Source: Lactuca virosa
Taxonomy: Eukaryota; Streptophyta; Magnoliopsida; Asterales; Asteraceae
Direction: 5' to 3'
NCBI GenBank assembly: GCA_928212115.1
Contig: CAKMRJ010005634.1
Span: 120,335,594-120,399,593, forward strand
DNA: 64,000 nt
Part shown: positions 1 through 9,250 of the stretch, piece after piece
Layout of the letters: each line of letters starts with the position of its first letter
Numbering within the stretch: the stretch's first letter is position 1
The notes under the pieces: model-generated
What the model was told of the DNA's origin: nothing
The model's database searches: none
Seen by the model: the letters and a program-made list of their open reading frames with translations, nothing else
Program-made: the position numbers and the translations under genes

Positions 1-139
1 TTCAGGTATTTTTGGTTCTAAGGGGAAGGGCACGACTTGATGTTGCGACACTCACTCTCCAGTATTTCTGCATTTATTGTTTTGGATACTTTGATCTTTT
101 GGATATGATTTGATGTAATGGAATTTTAGAAGACAAAAC

Positions 140-929
140 TGTTGGATTAGGTGTCTAAGCCCATAACTATAATTGGTATGTACTTGACCCGAGAGTAGCA
201 TGGTCCATTTGGGTTGCCTTCACCAAGACAATTTGATGGATTTTTGAGAAGAGCTTATTATGATGTGTTAATATATTATAAGTTATAATATATTAATAAT
301 CATATAATTTAATTAGTATTGATCAAGAATTAATTTGGAATTAATTTTGTGATCAAAAGAGACTAATTAGATATATGGGGATTGATTTGGTAAATTAATA
401 ATTCTTATAGTGTGTGCCAATTGTTCTGGGCTAAACCAATATGGTGGTCCATGGATAGTCCATGGAGGTTTAACCCATGGAGCCTACGGAAATGAAAGGT
501 CACGGGCATTAGGATTTTTCATGGATGAAACCCTAGACCTTGTCACACTATAAAAAGGACCCATAGTCACCAAAATCGGCACCTATGCTTTCTAAGGAGG
601 AGATACCCGATTTTGTGTGACAAGAAGCTTCTCTCAAAAAGTCATCTTTTGTTCATAGTGTTTGTGAACCATTTGAGGTGCAACACTTGGGGCACTAAGT
701 TCTTAAAGCCAAAAGTCTTTCAAGCAACACCAAACACATCAAGACTTCAAGCCACATAAAAGGTATGTTACTCTAACTAGTATCTTGTATTGTTTATGAC
801 AAATTGCATGCTAGTTATAAGTTTAATACCTTGGAGACCATTTGCATGTATATTTAGTGAAAACATAGGTCCAAGGTATTTAGGGTTGTATGTGCACCAT
901 AGGATGTTGTAGTATACTAAAAACCGTAA
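140..929 (+). mobile_element. Solo copia LTR inserted in RLG-1 5' LTR
   Basis: The stretch starts TGTTGGATTAGGTGTC, as do the other copia LTRs here (26876, 56577, 63307), and ends in an eroded form of the usual AAACCCATCA. It is flanked by AAAAC at 135-139 and 930-934, a 5-bp target duplication. No primer site, purine tract or coding sequence accompanies it, so it is a solo LTR left by LTR-LTR recombination. It is about 790 bp long. Confidence 0.88.
549..556 (+). promoter_or_regulatory. TATA box of solo copia LTR
   Basis: TATAAAAA lies about 410 bp into the LTR, where related LTRs also have a TATA-like run (for example TATAAAA at 56986-56992 in RLC-6). It is a candidate core promoter by position and sequence only. 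Confidence 0.5.
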
Positions 930-996
930 AAAACATGATTGTAATTTCTATAAATTAAATGAAAAATTTTATCTGAATTTTCGGGCTGTTAGAAGT

Positions 997-1009
997 TGGT
1001 ATCAGAGCC
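997..1009 (+). other. RLG-1 primer-binding site (tRNA-iMet type)
   Basis: TGGTATCAGAGCC follows the LTR end by three bases. It is complementary to the 3' end of plant initiator-methionine tRNA, the usual primer for chromoviruses and many copia elements. Confidence 0.85.
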
Positions 1010-1695
1010 TTGGTTTGAGGGATGCGGGTACACTCTCGGGTGTGTCAGAACTCAAACTGAGGAAATGGTAAACCTTTTTCAAAAGAAACAAAAGTTAAAT
1101 TTTTCTAAAAACGGTTTTCTTAAGTAAAGAGGAGAGTGCAATGCACGAAATCGGCCGACCTCAAGTAAGTGTTCCCAATGTATTAGCCACGCTAGACATA
1201 TATGATTGACTTGGTTATTTGCTAAGTGTATGCTTTCAAAGTTGTACATGTATAGGATTGCATAGCCCTACAATGATGAATACTGCCTTATTTCTTGTTC
1301 CTTGTTTGGTTGTGGTTTTAGGGTAGAAGCTTTATTTAACAGTCTATGTGATTCTATTTGTGTATAACTTGCATGCATAGGGCAACCTGCGATGATTGAT
1401 TTAGATTTCTGGTTCGATGAGGATAGAGAAATGCTAGATTAATCTAGGATCTGAGTTTGTGTTGTGTTATGTGGGTTATGTTTATATGTGGTTGGGTGAA
1501 TTAGAGGCATCAAGTATGGCCTTGGGGAAGGTACAGATAGGTGTGGAAGGTAGTGTTGGGTCCATATACTGATGAAAGCACATGACATGTACTAGAAACA
1601 AGGACAGACCTGGAAGCTCTAAGTAGTCCAGTGAGGAGGAATCCCTTCGAACTTCCTTATTAATTGCTCTTTATGTTGTATTTTTTCAGTTGAGG
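1010..1695 (+). other. RLG-1 untranslated leader, no gene seen
   Basis: This stretch lies between the primer site and the first gag ATG. I see no open frame, tRNA or further insertion. A pyrimidine-rich run ending in CAG at 1681-1689 sits just before the gag start and could be a 3' splice site, but there is no clear partner. Confidence 0.5.
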
Positions 1696-2874
1696 ATGGT
1701 GATGATTACGTGAGGAGGTTCGAGTTCGGGATCAGGATCAGGATCAAGTTCAGGCTTTGGTGTAGAGCCAATTGATGAGAGGCTGCGCGAGCATATCGCG
1801 GCTGAGAATACTCATGGCATCCTTGACGCTACCCTAATGATCTTTGGTACTGTCAAGGAGGTAATCATGGAGATTATGGAGGATCGGCTCAGGTCTTTTC
1901 GAGCCGAGATTGCAGCGGGTCAGATTGGGACTCAAACTCCCTTATTTCGGGAGTTCAAGGCGTGTGGTGTGCCTGAGTTCTTTAGGGTTAGGGACCCCAT
2001 CACTAGTCGCCGCTGGGTTGCCGACATGGAGAATGCCCAGCGCACGGGTTTTTTCCCCGAGGCGGAAAATGTGGGGTTCGCGTCCTGTATGTTGAGGGAT
2101 CGGGCGTGAGATTGTTGGAAGAGGTTACCCGCGAGGTAGGATCGGTGGGTGTGGCTGAGATGTCATGGGAGGAGTTTGTGCGGAGGTTTGATCGGGATTT
2201 TGCACCGGCCATTGAGGTGCAGCGATTAGTGAGCGAGTTCCAGGACCTTCACCAGACCACGGAGACTATGGCGAAGATCACCGCCAAGTTCAGAGAGAGA
2301 GCATTGTTTGTTCCACAATACACTGCAGATGAGGAGATGAAGAAGACCAGGTATCATTCGATGCTGAGGGATGATATCCGAGAGTTCGTGAGCTTTTCGG
2401 GGTGCAAGACCCTGAATGACATGGTGGAGAAGGCCCGGGAACAAGAAATTGAGTTGGAGCTCCGGACGAAGCGGAAGCCAGAGTAGGTTCAGACGGCAGT
2501 GGGTTAGGCTAGGAAGCCTAAGACCTCCGATCCTCCCAGCAGAGGCCGGTAGGGTCGGGGCCATTGTGCCAAGTGCGGCAAGCCGCACAGTGGAGCCTTT
2601 CGGGTAGTAGGCTCGACATGTTACACTTGTGGCCATCCGGTCAACATGAGCAGGGACTACCCCAAGAAGGGCTTGATTTGTTTTCACTACAACTAGACCG
2701 GTCATAAAAATGCCGATTGTCTGAGGTTGTCTGGAGGAGCATTGGTGACACCTGCGCCCGCCACGATGACGATTACAGATGGCCGCCCGATCGAGGCGAA
2801 GGCTCCTGCTGTGAAAAGTAGGGCCTTTCAGCTGACCACAGAGGAGGCCCGAGTAGCATCGGAAGTCATGACTG
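1696..2874 (+). pseudogene. RLG-1 gag, broken
   Basis: Gag is the capsid and nucleocapsid protein of the element. The likely start ATG at 1696 is followed by an in-frame TGA at 1711. After that the frame is open from a Ser/Gly-rich N-terminus (about 1714-1760) to 2109, ending at LRDRA, where homologues continue into a DWWEEV-type motif; a shift and stop lie there. A second frame from 2106 to 2486 carries the capsid helices, with motifs such as FVPQYTADEEMKKTRY. It ends in TAG at 2484, where RLG-2 has a sense codon. Zinc-knuckle-like cysteines follow at about 2560-2720, also with stops. The last sense stretch reaches VMTG at 2865-2874, at the 5' splice site of the candidate gag-pol intron. Confidence 0.88.
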
Positions 2875-2939
2875 GTATGTGACCTATTTCTATCTTATTT
2901 ATTTTATTGTGATGCTTATGTTGTTATGATCTTGTATAG
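2875..2939 (+). other. Candidate gag-pol intron of RLG-1 (65 nt)
   Basis: The run begins GTATGT, ends TATAG and is strongly U-rich. Removing it joins ACT-G to GG-ACC, giving TGTFLVNG in one frame, which matches the usual gag-protease linker of this clade. Left in, the frame meets TGA at 2880-2882, six bases into the run. RLG-2 has the same arrangement (GTATGT at 20491, ATATAG ending 27702), interrupted there by RLC-3. Splicing itself is inferred, not shown. Confidence 0.55.
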
Positions 2940-3376
2940 GGACCTTTTTAGTCAATGGATTGTTGGCTCATGTTCTTTTTGATTCGGGGGCTACCCGATC
3001 ATTTGTATATCCTGCACTCAGCAAGAAGTTTTGAGATGCTTTGGGAACTTTGGATTCCCCTCTTGAGGTGGAGATTGCTGACGATCGCACTGTGAGCGCT
3101 GCGAGGGTATTTCAGAGGAGCATACTGAACATGTTCGGCGAGAGGTTCTCTATCAATTTGGTACCGATTCCTTTAAGGGGATTGAAATTAATCATCGGGA
3201 TGGACTGGTTGGGGTCCAATGGGGCTGTAATTGATTGTGAGCAGCAACTAGTGAGAGTTCGAACCCCAAGTGAGGGAGAACTGGTTATTCATAGAGAGAG
3301 GCCTCACATGGGACAAATCTCTATTTGGATGCAAGGGCTAGGAGACTTCTTCAGCAGGGTTGTTCAGGTTTTCTAG
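2940..3376 (+). pseudogene. RLG-1 aspartic protease, broken
   Basis: This is the pepsin-like protease that cuts the polyprotein. The catalytic motif is intact as DSGAT at 2981-2995. A stop (TGA) follows at about 3031, and the frame is open again from 3041 with the later domain motifs GMDWLG and DCEQQLV. After 3330 the frame drifts out of homology just before RT. RLG-2 lacks the DSGAT residues at the matching place. Confidence 0.85.
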
Positions 3377-3430
3377 CTTATGTCTCTGATTCAAGGATGG
3401 AGACCACGATAGAGTTGAGCAGGGTACCTA

Positions 3431-4843
3431 TTGTGTGAGATTTTCCCAATGTTTTTTCCGGAGGAGTTGCCTGGGCTGACACCCAAGAGGCAGGTAGAGT
3501 TTCGTATTTATTTGACGCCTGCTGCGGCTCCGATAGCCAAGGCGTCGTATCGTCTAGCTCCGCCTGAGATGCAGGAGTTGTCTACGCAGCTACATGAGCT
3601 GCTAGATAGTGGATTTATTCGTCCGAGCAGTTCCTTGTGCGGAGCACTGATCATGTTCGTGAAAAAGAAGGATGGGTCACACAGGATGTGTATTGATTAT
3701 CGAGAGCTGAACAAGATGACGGTGAAGAACCGTTACCCGCTTCCGAGAATCAATGACTTATTTGATCAGCTTCAGGGTGCATCTTGGTTTTCCAAGATTG
3801 ATCTTCGGCCGGGATATCATCAGATGAGGATCAGGGACGAGGATATACCGAAGACGGACTTCAGAACTCGATATGGTCATTACGAGTTCATGGTGATGTC
3901 ATTTGGGCTCACCAATTCCCCATCATCGTTCATGGACCTCATGAACCGGGTGTGCAGACCGATGCTAGATAGGTTTGTGCTTGTTTTTATTTATGACATC
4001 CTGGTATACTCCAAGACCAAGGAGTTGCACAAGCAACATTTGAGGGAGGTTTTGGAGACCTTGAGGAGGGAGAGGCTTTATGACAAATTCTCCAAATGCG
4101 AGTTTTGGTTGCGTGAGGTGCAGTTTCTGGGGTACATCATCAACCAAGAGGGTATCTTTGTGGACCCGTCCAAGATTGAGGCGGTTATGCGTTGGGAGGT
4201 TCCGAGGAACGAATCCGAGATCCGAAGTTTCTTGGGCCATGCGAGGTACTATCAGAGATTTATTCAGGATTTCTCAAAGATTGCAGTGACTTTGACTCGT
4301 CTGACCAAGAAAAATGTGACCTTTCGGTGGAGTCCAGATCAGCAGCCGGCCTTCGAGAATTTGATACAGAAATTGTGTGAGGCCCTGATTCTGGCGTTAC
4401 CCGAGGGATTAGATGATTTTGTGGTATATTGTGATGCTTCTATTTTGGGTTTGGGGGATGTCCTTATGCAGAGAGGACACATGATTTCTTACACCTCAAG
4501 GAAGCTGAAGCCTCATGAGGCGAATTACGCCACTCACGACTTGGAATTGGGGGCGGTGGTTTTTGGCCTCAAGATTTGGATGCATTACTTATATGGGGTC
4601 CGATGCACCATTTTCACCGATCATAAGAGTTTGAAGTATTTGATGGATCAGCCGAACCTGAATATGCGGCAGAGTAGGTGGTTAGACGTGGTGAAAGATT
4701 ATGACTGCGAGATTTTGTATCATCCTGGGAAGGGCAATGTGGTGGCTGATGCTTTGAGCCTTAAGGCGTCGATTGCTTTGATCCGATGTGTTTGCTTGAG
4801 GATGACGGTTACCTCACCATTGATGGATATGGTTAAGGGGTAA
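3431..4843 (+). pseudogene. RLG-1 reverse transcriptase-RNase H, long open frame with altered active site
   Basis: An uninterrupted 470-codon frame holds the RT palm and fingers (FVKKKDGSHRMCIDYRELN near residue 75, then KIDLRPGYHQ and FGLTNSP) and RNase H (CDAS at about residue 334, TDHKSLKYLMDQ, then HPGKGNVVADALS). The RT metal-binding motif, normally F-x-D-D, reads FIYD at 3986-3997, so one catalytic aspartate is lost and the enzyme should be inactive. The ATG at 3431 is an accident of decay, since the real protein was part of a polyprotein. The frame ends at a stop in the RNase H-integrase linker. Confidence 0.9.
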
Positions 4844-6268
4844 CAGTTTGAGGGATTGAAAAAGGAGAATTGGAAGACTGAGTGGATTAGGGGACAAATT
4901 CCATTGTTTGTCCGAGACAGCCGAAGATTATTGACATAGTGTGGCAGGGTTTAGGTTCCGGAATTTGGGGGAGTGAGGCAAAAGATTTTGTAGGACGCGC
5001 ATTAGTCCAAGTTTTCTATCCATCCGGGCCACAAAGATGTATCAAGACTTGAGATTAAGCTACTGGTGGCCCTGCATGAAGCGAGAAGTTGCTTAGTTTG
5101 TTGAGCGGGGTTTGACCTATAGGAAGGTCAAAGATTAGCATCAGAGGCCTCACGACAAGGTTCAGCCGTTACCCATCCCCATGTGGAAATCGAAGGAGAT
5201 CACCATGGATTTTATCACAAAATTACCCAGGACGGCGATGGCTGTTGACTTTATTTGGCTTATTTTGGATAGCTTGACCAAGAGTGCACACTTTATTCCG
5301 ATTGATGAGAGTATATCCGCTGAGAAATTAGCAGATATTTATGTTCGAGAGGTGGCAGTTAGGCACGGAGTGCCGGTGTCTGTGGTCTCAGACCGCGATG
5401 TTAGGTTCACCTACAGGTTCCGAAGGAAGTTTCATGAGGAGTTTGGCAATCAACTGAATTTCAGTACAACTTAACACCCCCAGACTGATGGACAGAGCGA
5501 GCGGAGGATCCAGACACTCGAGGATATGCTCCGGGCATGTGTTCTAGATTTCGAAGAGAGTTGGGATACTTACCTCCCACTAGTAGAGTTTTCCTACAAC
5601 AACGGTTATCATGCTAGTATTGACCGACCCCCATTCAAGATGCTGTATGGAAGGAGGTGTAGGACTTCGGTTTGTTGCGGGGAGGTTGGCCATCAATTCA
5701 TGAGAAGCACCGAAGTGGTGCTTAAGACCATTGAGTTGATTCAGCAGATGCGTGATAGGCTGCGATTCGCGCAAAGTCGTCAGAAAAGCTATGCTGACCG
5801 ACGCTGTTCGGGTCTCGAGATTCAGGTGGGGGATATCGTACTGCTGAAGGTGTCGCGATGGAAGGGTGTCATCCGCTTTCAGAAGAGGAGAAAGTTGGGA
5901 CCCCGATTCGTTGGTCCATTCAGGATCTCTGCCCTAGTTGGCAAGGTTGCGTATCGGTTGGATCTCCCTGATGATCTGAGTCATATCCATAACACCTTTC
6001 ATGTGTATCAGCTACGGAAGTGTGTATCAGATGAGACTGCAGTTATTTCATTGGATGATATTCACGTGGATGAGAACCTGAACTATGTTGAGAAGCCCAT
6101 TGCAGTTATGGATAGAAAACTAAAGCTCTTCAAAACAAAGTGGTGAAGCTGGTTAAGGTGCAATGGAAGCACAGAAGGGGCTCCGAATGGACTTGGGAGC
6201 TGGAGGACGAGACGAGAGAGCATTACCCAGACTTATTCGCATCAGCAGAATTCGAGGACGAAGTCTAA
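4844..6268 (+). pseudogene. RLG-1 integrase with chromodomain-like tail, broken
   Basis: Integrase inserts the cDNA. The zinc-binding N-terminal region (about 4980-5150) is shifted and stopped. The catalytic core is readable at 5181-5474 (FITKLPRT, then VVSDRD for the second catalytic Asp) and, after a TAA at 5473, at 5526-6146. The C-terminal part has the VGDIVLLKVSRWKG and GPFRI motifs, then HIHNTFHVYQLRK. The tail beyond the stop at 6144 (to about 6268) resembles the chromodomain of Tekay elements, ending in a YPDLF motif. It runs straight into the purine tract. Confidence 0.87.
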
Positions 6269-6270
6269 TC

Positions 6271-6285
6271 CAAGTGGGGGAGAGT
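6271..6285 (+). other. RLG-1 polypurine tract
   Basis: CAAGTGGGGGAGAGT immediately precedes the TGTAATGATCG start of the 3' LTR. The same tract precedes the LTRs of RLG-2 (31005-31019). Confidence 0.85.
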
Positions 6286-7309
6286 TGTAATGATCGAAGT
6301 TCAGGTATTTACTCTTTTTCGTCTGGAATTGAAATTTTGTTGCATAAAGGGTCCCTACGTACGCAGGGTATATATATGTGTACGCTTAGCATACTAGGGA
6401 GGGCTGATCGCGGGTGTGTACCACGTGCGTGGGACATACCGAGCGGTGCGCGGGGCGTACGTGGCTGAAGACCAAAACCCTAATTTTAGGGCAAGGACCC
6501 TATTAAAACGTTCTGAAGCCATTTGGACCTTACCCTAACCAGCCTCCATTACTTTCAAACGTCCCTAAAACCCAAAATCCTTTGTGAGTAATTCTTGAGC
6601 TTGAAAGTGCCTAAAATACATCCTTTTTGGTGAGCTAGCAAGGATAAGGAAGTGGAAGCAAGCCTTGAACATGGGAAAAACTTTTGGATCTTACATTTGG
6701 AGCATCTTGGGAAGCTTGTGGAGTGTGAGATTTAGTATTGGTAGTTAAGAAGCTATTATTTTCATCAGACTGAGGTGAGTCTTCTCATTATACCAATGGG
6801 TCGAAGGCAGCAATACTGGCCCATTACTTGATATGTGGACTTAATAGTTGATATGTAATGGTTTCGTTAGTTGACATGTAATGACTTGTGTGAAGACCAT
6901 GGGGGAGCCCATGGCACCTGTTAAAGACTATGGGGGGAGCCTATGGCCCTTGGATGTTATAACATGGCGGTATCCCATGGCATTCCAGGTGAAGACCATG
7001 GAGGGAGTCCATGGAAATTCTATATGTATATAGGTTGCATGGTATTATGAGGTTGTATGTTTTGTTTAGTTTGGGAATTCACTAAGCGTTTTCTTACAGT
7101 TTTTTGGGTGTTTCAGGTACTTCTGGTTCTATGGGGAAGGGTCTGGCTTGATGTCGCAACACTCTCTCTCTAGTATTTCCACATTTATTGTTTTGGATAC
7201 TCTGATCTTTTGGATATGATTTGATGTAATGGAATTTTGGAAGTAAAAACATGATTGTAATTTCTATAAATTAAATGAAAAATTTTATCTGAATTTTTGG
7301 GCTTTTACA
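6286..7309 (+). repeat. RLG-1 3' LTR (about 1.02 kb)
   Basis: It starts TGTAATGATC and ends TTTTACA. A TATA-like TATTAAAA lies at 6501-6508. GTACGC/GCGTAC-type palindromes fill 6350-6465. A repeat array of about 50-bp units built on GACCATGG...CCATGG lies at 6893-7017. Its last 200 bases match window positions 1-139 and 935-993. Confidence 0.9.
6775..7115 (+). other. Candidate intron inside RLG-1 LTR
   Basis: The 5' site CTGAG|GTGAGT (6771-6780) and 3' site GTTTCAG|GTAC (7109-7119) fit plant splice consensus. The same pair recurs in RLG-2, RLG-3, LTR-D and partly LTR-I although the sequence between them differs. The minisatellite lies inside. ATTCAC at 7077-7082 can pair with the GTGAGT of the 5' site. 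No transcript evidence is available. Confidence 0.45.
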
Positions 7310-7647
7310 GAATGAAGCTTAAGCAAGGAGATTTGAATCTAATCATGGGGAATAGACGAAAGTCGTTAGTCTAAATGGTAGGAGAGTTCGATCTGAAGCT
7401 TAGTAGTGGAGTTATGATTAATTTACTTAATTGTTGTTATGCTTCGGAGATGTCTAGGAACATTATTTCTTTCCATGCATTGTATAAAAAAGAATTTCAA
7501 TTTTCGTTTGACAATGAAAAGGGTGATATTTTGGTTTATAAAGATGGTTGTTTTATTTTTAAAGCTTCCCCTTGCAATGAAATTTATGAAAGTGTTGAGT
7601 ATATTTCTAATAATAGAAATGTTAAATTTGATATTGATTATTCTAAT
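7310..7647 (+). pseudogene. RLC-host copia piece 1: protease to GAG-pre-integrase
   Basis: The translation at 7375-7647 matches the segment between protease and GAG-pre-integrase of RLC-3 (23030-23330), with motifs CCYASEMSRNIISFHALY and CNEIYESV. It is cut at left by RLG-1 and at right by RLC-2, whose target duplication CTAAT is 7643-7647. Reading continues at 18354 (SN then MLDKSCLW), as RLC-3 reads SNGLDKASLW. The LTR, gag and DTG protease motif of this element would lie upstream of the window. Confidence 0.88.
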
Positions 7648-8456
7648 TGATGGGTTTTGAGCACTACAACATTCCTACGGTGTACATGCAACCCTAATGC
7701 TTTGGATCTAGGTTTTTCTCAAGTTATACATGCAAATAATCATCCAAAGCATAAACCCTAATAACTAGCATACCAATTTCGAAATTGACACATAAAATAG
7801 GGTTTAGGTGTTACCTTTCTTGTTGTTGATTTGACTTGACCTTCAAGAGCTTAGTGCCTCAAATGTTGCACCTCCAATGGAGTCACAAACACCACTAGCA
7901 ACAAGGAAGAACAAGAGAGAGAGAGAGAGATGAAGGCATCAAAACCGGCTAGGGTTCTCTTAGAAACTCATAGGGAGGCCGATTTTGTGTGCCTTGGGGT
8001 TTCTTATATAGTTTAGCTATTAGGGTTTTCAAGTGGAAACCCTAATTTCCCTTGCTTAGGCCCTAAGTAACACATGGACCCCCATATGGCAAGCCTTGGA
8101 TGAAATTCTATGGGCTCCCATAGATTTTCGTCCATCATATGCCAATAGGATCCATTAGCCCAAACTATAACTATTACTGATTTACATAATCAGTCCCCGT
8201 CAATTTAATTAGTCTATTTTGATCACTAAATTAATTCCAAATTAATTTCTGATCAAAACTAATTAAATAATATGGTTTCTCAATCAATATATTATTCTTA
8301 TAATATATTAATAAATCATAATAAACCTCTTTCTCCATAATTCATCCTACCAAATAGCTATGGTGAAGGCAACCCAAAAGGACCATGCTACTATCGGGTC
8401 CAGTACATACCAATTATAGTTATGGGCTTAGACACCTAATCCAACAGTCTCCCACT
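7648..8456 (-). repeat. RLC-2 3' LTR
   Basis: On the minus strand it begins TGTTGGATTAGGTGTC at 8456 and ends AAACCCATCA at 7648. A short (GA)n run lies at 7916-7930, at the place where the other LTR has a long one (17773-17834). A TATATAA-type box lies near 8005-8015 on the minus strand. Confidence 0.9.
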
Positions 8457-9250
8457 TGGATAAGTCTAATAACTATAATTACAAGTACGACTTCAAAATC
8501 CGATTAGCAATCGTAGCTCTCAAAAGTCGCTGTCGAACTCTGATCATATCAGAAATGCGTCCTTTAGATAAGGGATCATATATTCCTCCATTCTTCAAGA
8601 TATCGTATGGACTGAGACATGGATTATAATCATTCTCTCTGCCATGTGTTGTTTCCCAATTTCCGATTTATGACGACTGACAACAAACTACAATTGAGCA
8701 CATCAACTTAGTGCAGGCTTGGCCAAGCGCTTAGGTTTGTCATCACTAAATCATCGAGGGGCCGACAAATATCGCTTTTATCCCACTTTGGGTAAAAGGA
8801 ATGGATAAACTTCGACTCATATGATCGTACTATTTACTCATCAAATCACACACAACAATACGTTTTATAACATCAAGTTACTGATGCGTTTACATATTAT
8901 CAATGTGAAACCGATCGTAAACAACAACTCATATATCTCCGTTTGAAGAATATAAGATATTATCGTCTCACAGTCACTCGTGATAAAATCCATGAAGTGA
9001 TTAATGTGAGCGCGGGTTTAATACAATACTCAAATCCTATTTCAGAAGTACTCATGAACATTGCAACAAACTTGTGCTATGTCTAAATACTTAGACAATA
9101 TACAGTCGGATTCATGACAACCTTACCTCATTACTTACTTCCAAAGTATGATTGACTGTGGATGTTTAAATAATCTTATTATTCGGGAAGTAAATCATGT
9201 GAAGTGAAACACAAGAATAATCTAATCCAATATGGTCTCAACACTCTTGA
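8457..9250 (-). other. RLC-2 purine tract and conserved 3' non-coding region
   Basis: AAGTGGGAGAC lies next to the LTR on the minus strand. The next roughly 780 bases have no frame but match 26100-26862 of RLC-3 and 62540-63292 of RLC-6, including the segments around CTTCATGGATTTTATCACGA and AAAAGCGATAT. The conservation of a stretch without coding potential suggests a cis function. Confidence 0.75.

Larger units (their letters stand above)
1..993 (+). repeat. RLG-1 5' LTR, 3' portion, split by a copia LTR
   Basis: Positions 1-139 align with 7111-7247 of the 3' LTR and 935-993 align with the last part of it. Position 1-5 (TTCAG) coincides with the 3' splice site of the candidate LTR intron described at 6775-7115. 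The LTR end is TTAGA here and TTACA in the 3' copy. The gap 140-934 is the inserted copia LTR plus its target duplication. Confidence 0.9.
1..7309 (+). mobile_element. RLG-1: Ty3/gypsy (Tekay-like chromovirus) element, left end outside window
   Basis: The sequence at 1-139 plus 935-993 matches the end of the LTR at 6286-7309, so this is one element whose 5' LTR starts about 0.8 kb before the window. It has a primer-binding site at 997-1009, a purine tract at 6271-6285, and gag, protease, RT, RNase H, integrase and a chromodomain-like tail in gypsy order. Every domain except the RT-RNase H frame is broken by stops or shifts. It is inserted in RLC-host, and the base run after its right end (7310-7314, GAATG) is the expected target duplication whose partner lies upstream. 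The 5' LTR was later hit by a solo copia LTR (140-929). Confidence 0.93.

Noticed and set aside
997..1009. tRNA-like words such as GGTATCAGAGCC
   Set aside because: They are primer-binding sites only; no cloverleaf follows at any of the sites.
2226..2705. 159-codon minus-strand frame over RLG-1 gag
   Set aside because: It is antisense to recognisable gag; an open antisense frame is expected from its codon bias.
6893..7017. Spaced repeats that could be taken for a CRISPR array (also 42738-42945, 51441-51572)
   Set aside because: The units are diverged tandem repeats without unique spacers, in plant LTRs.
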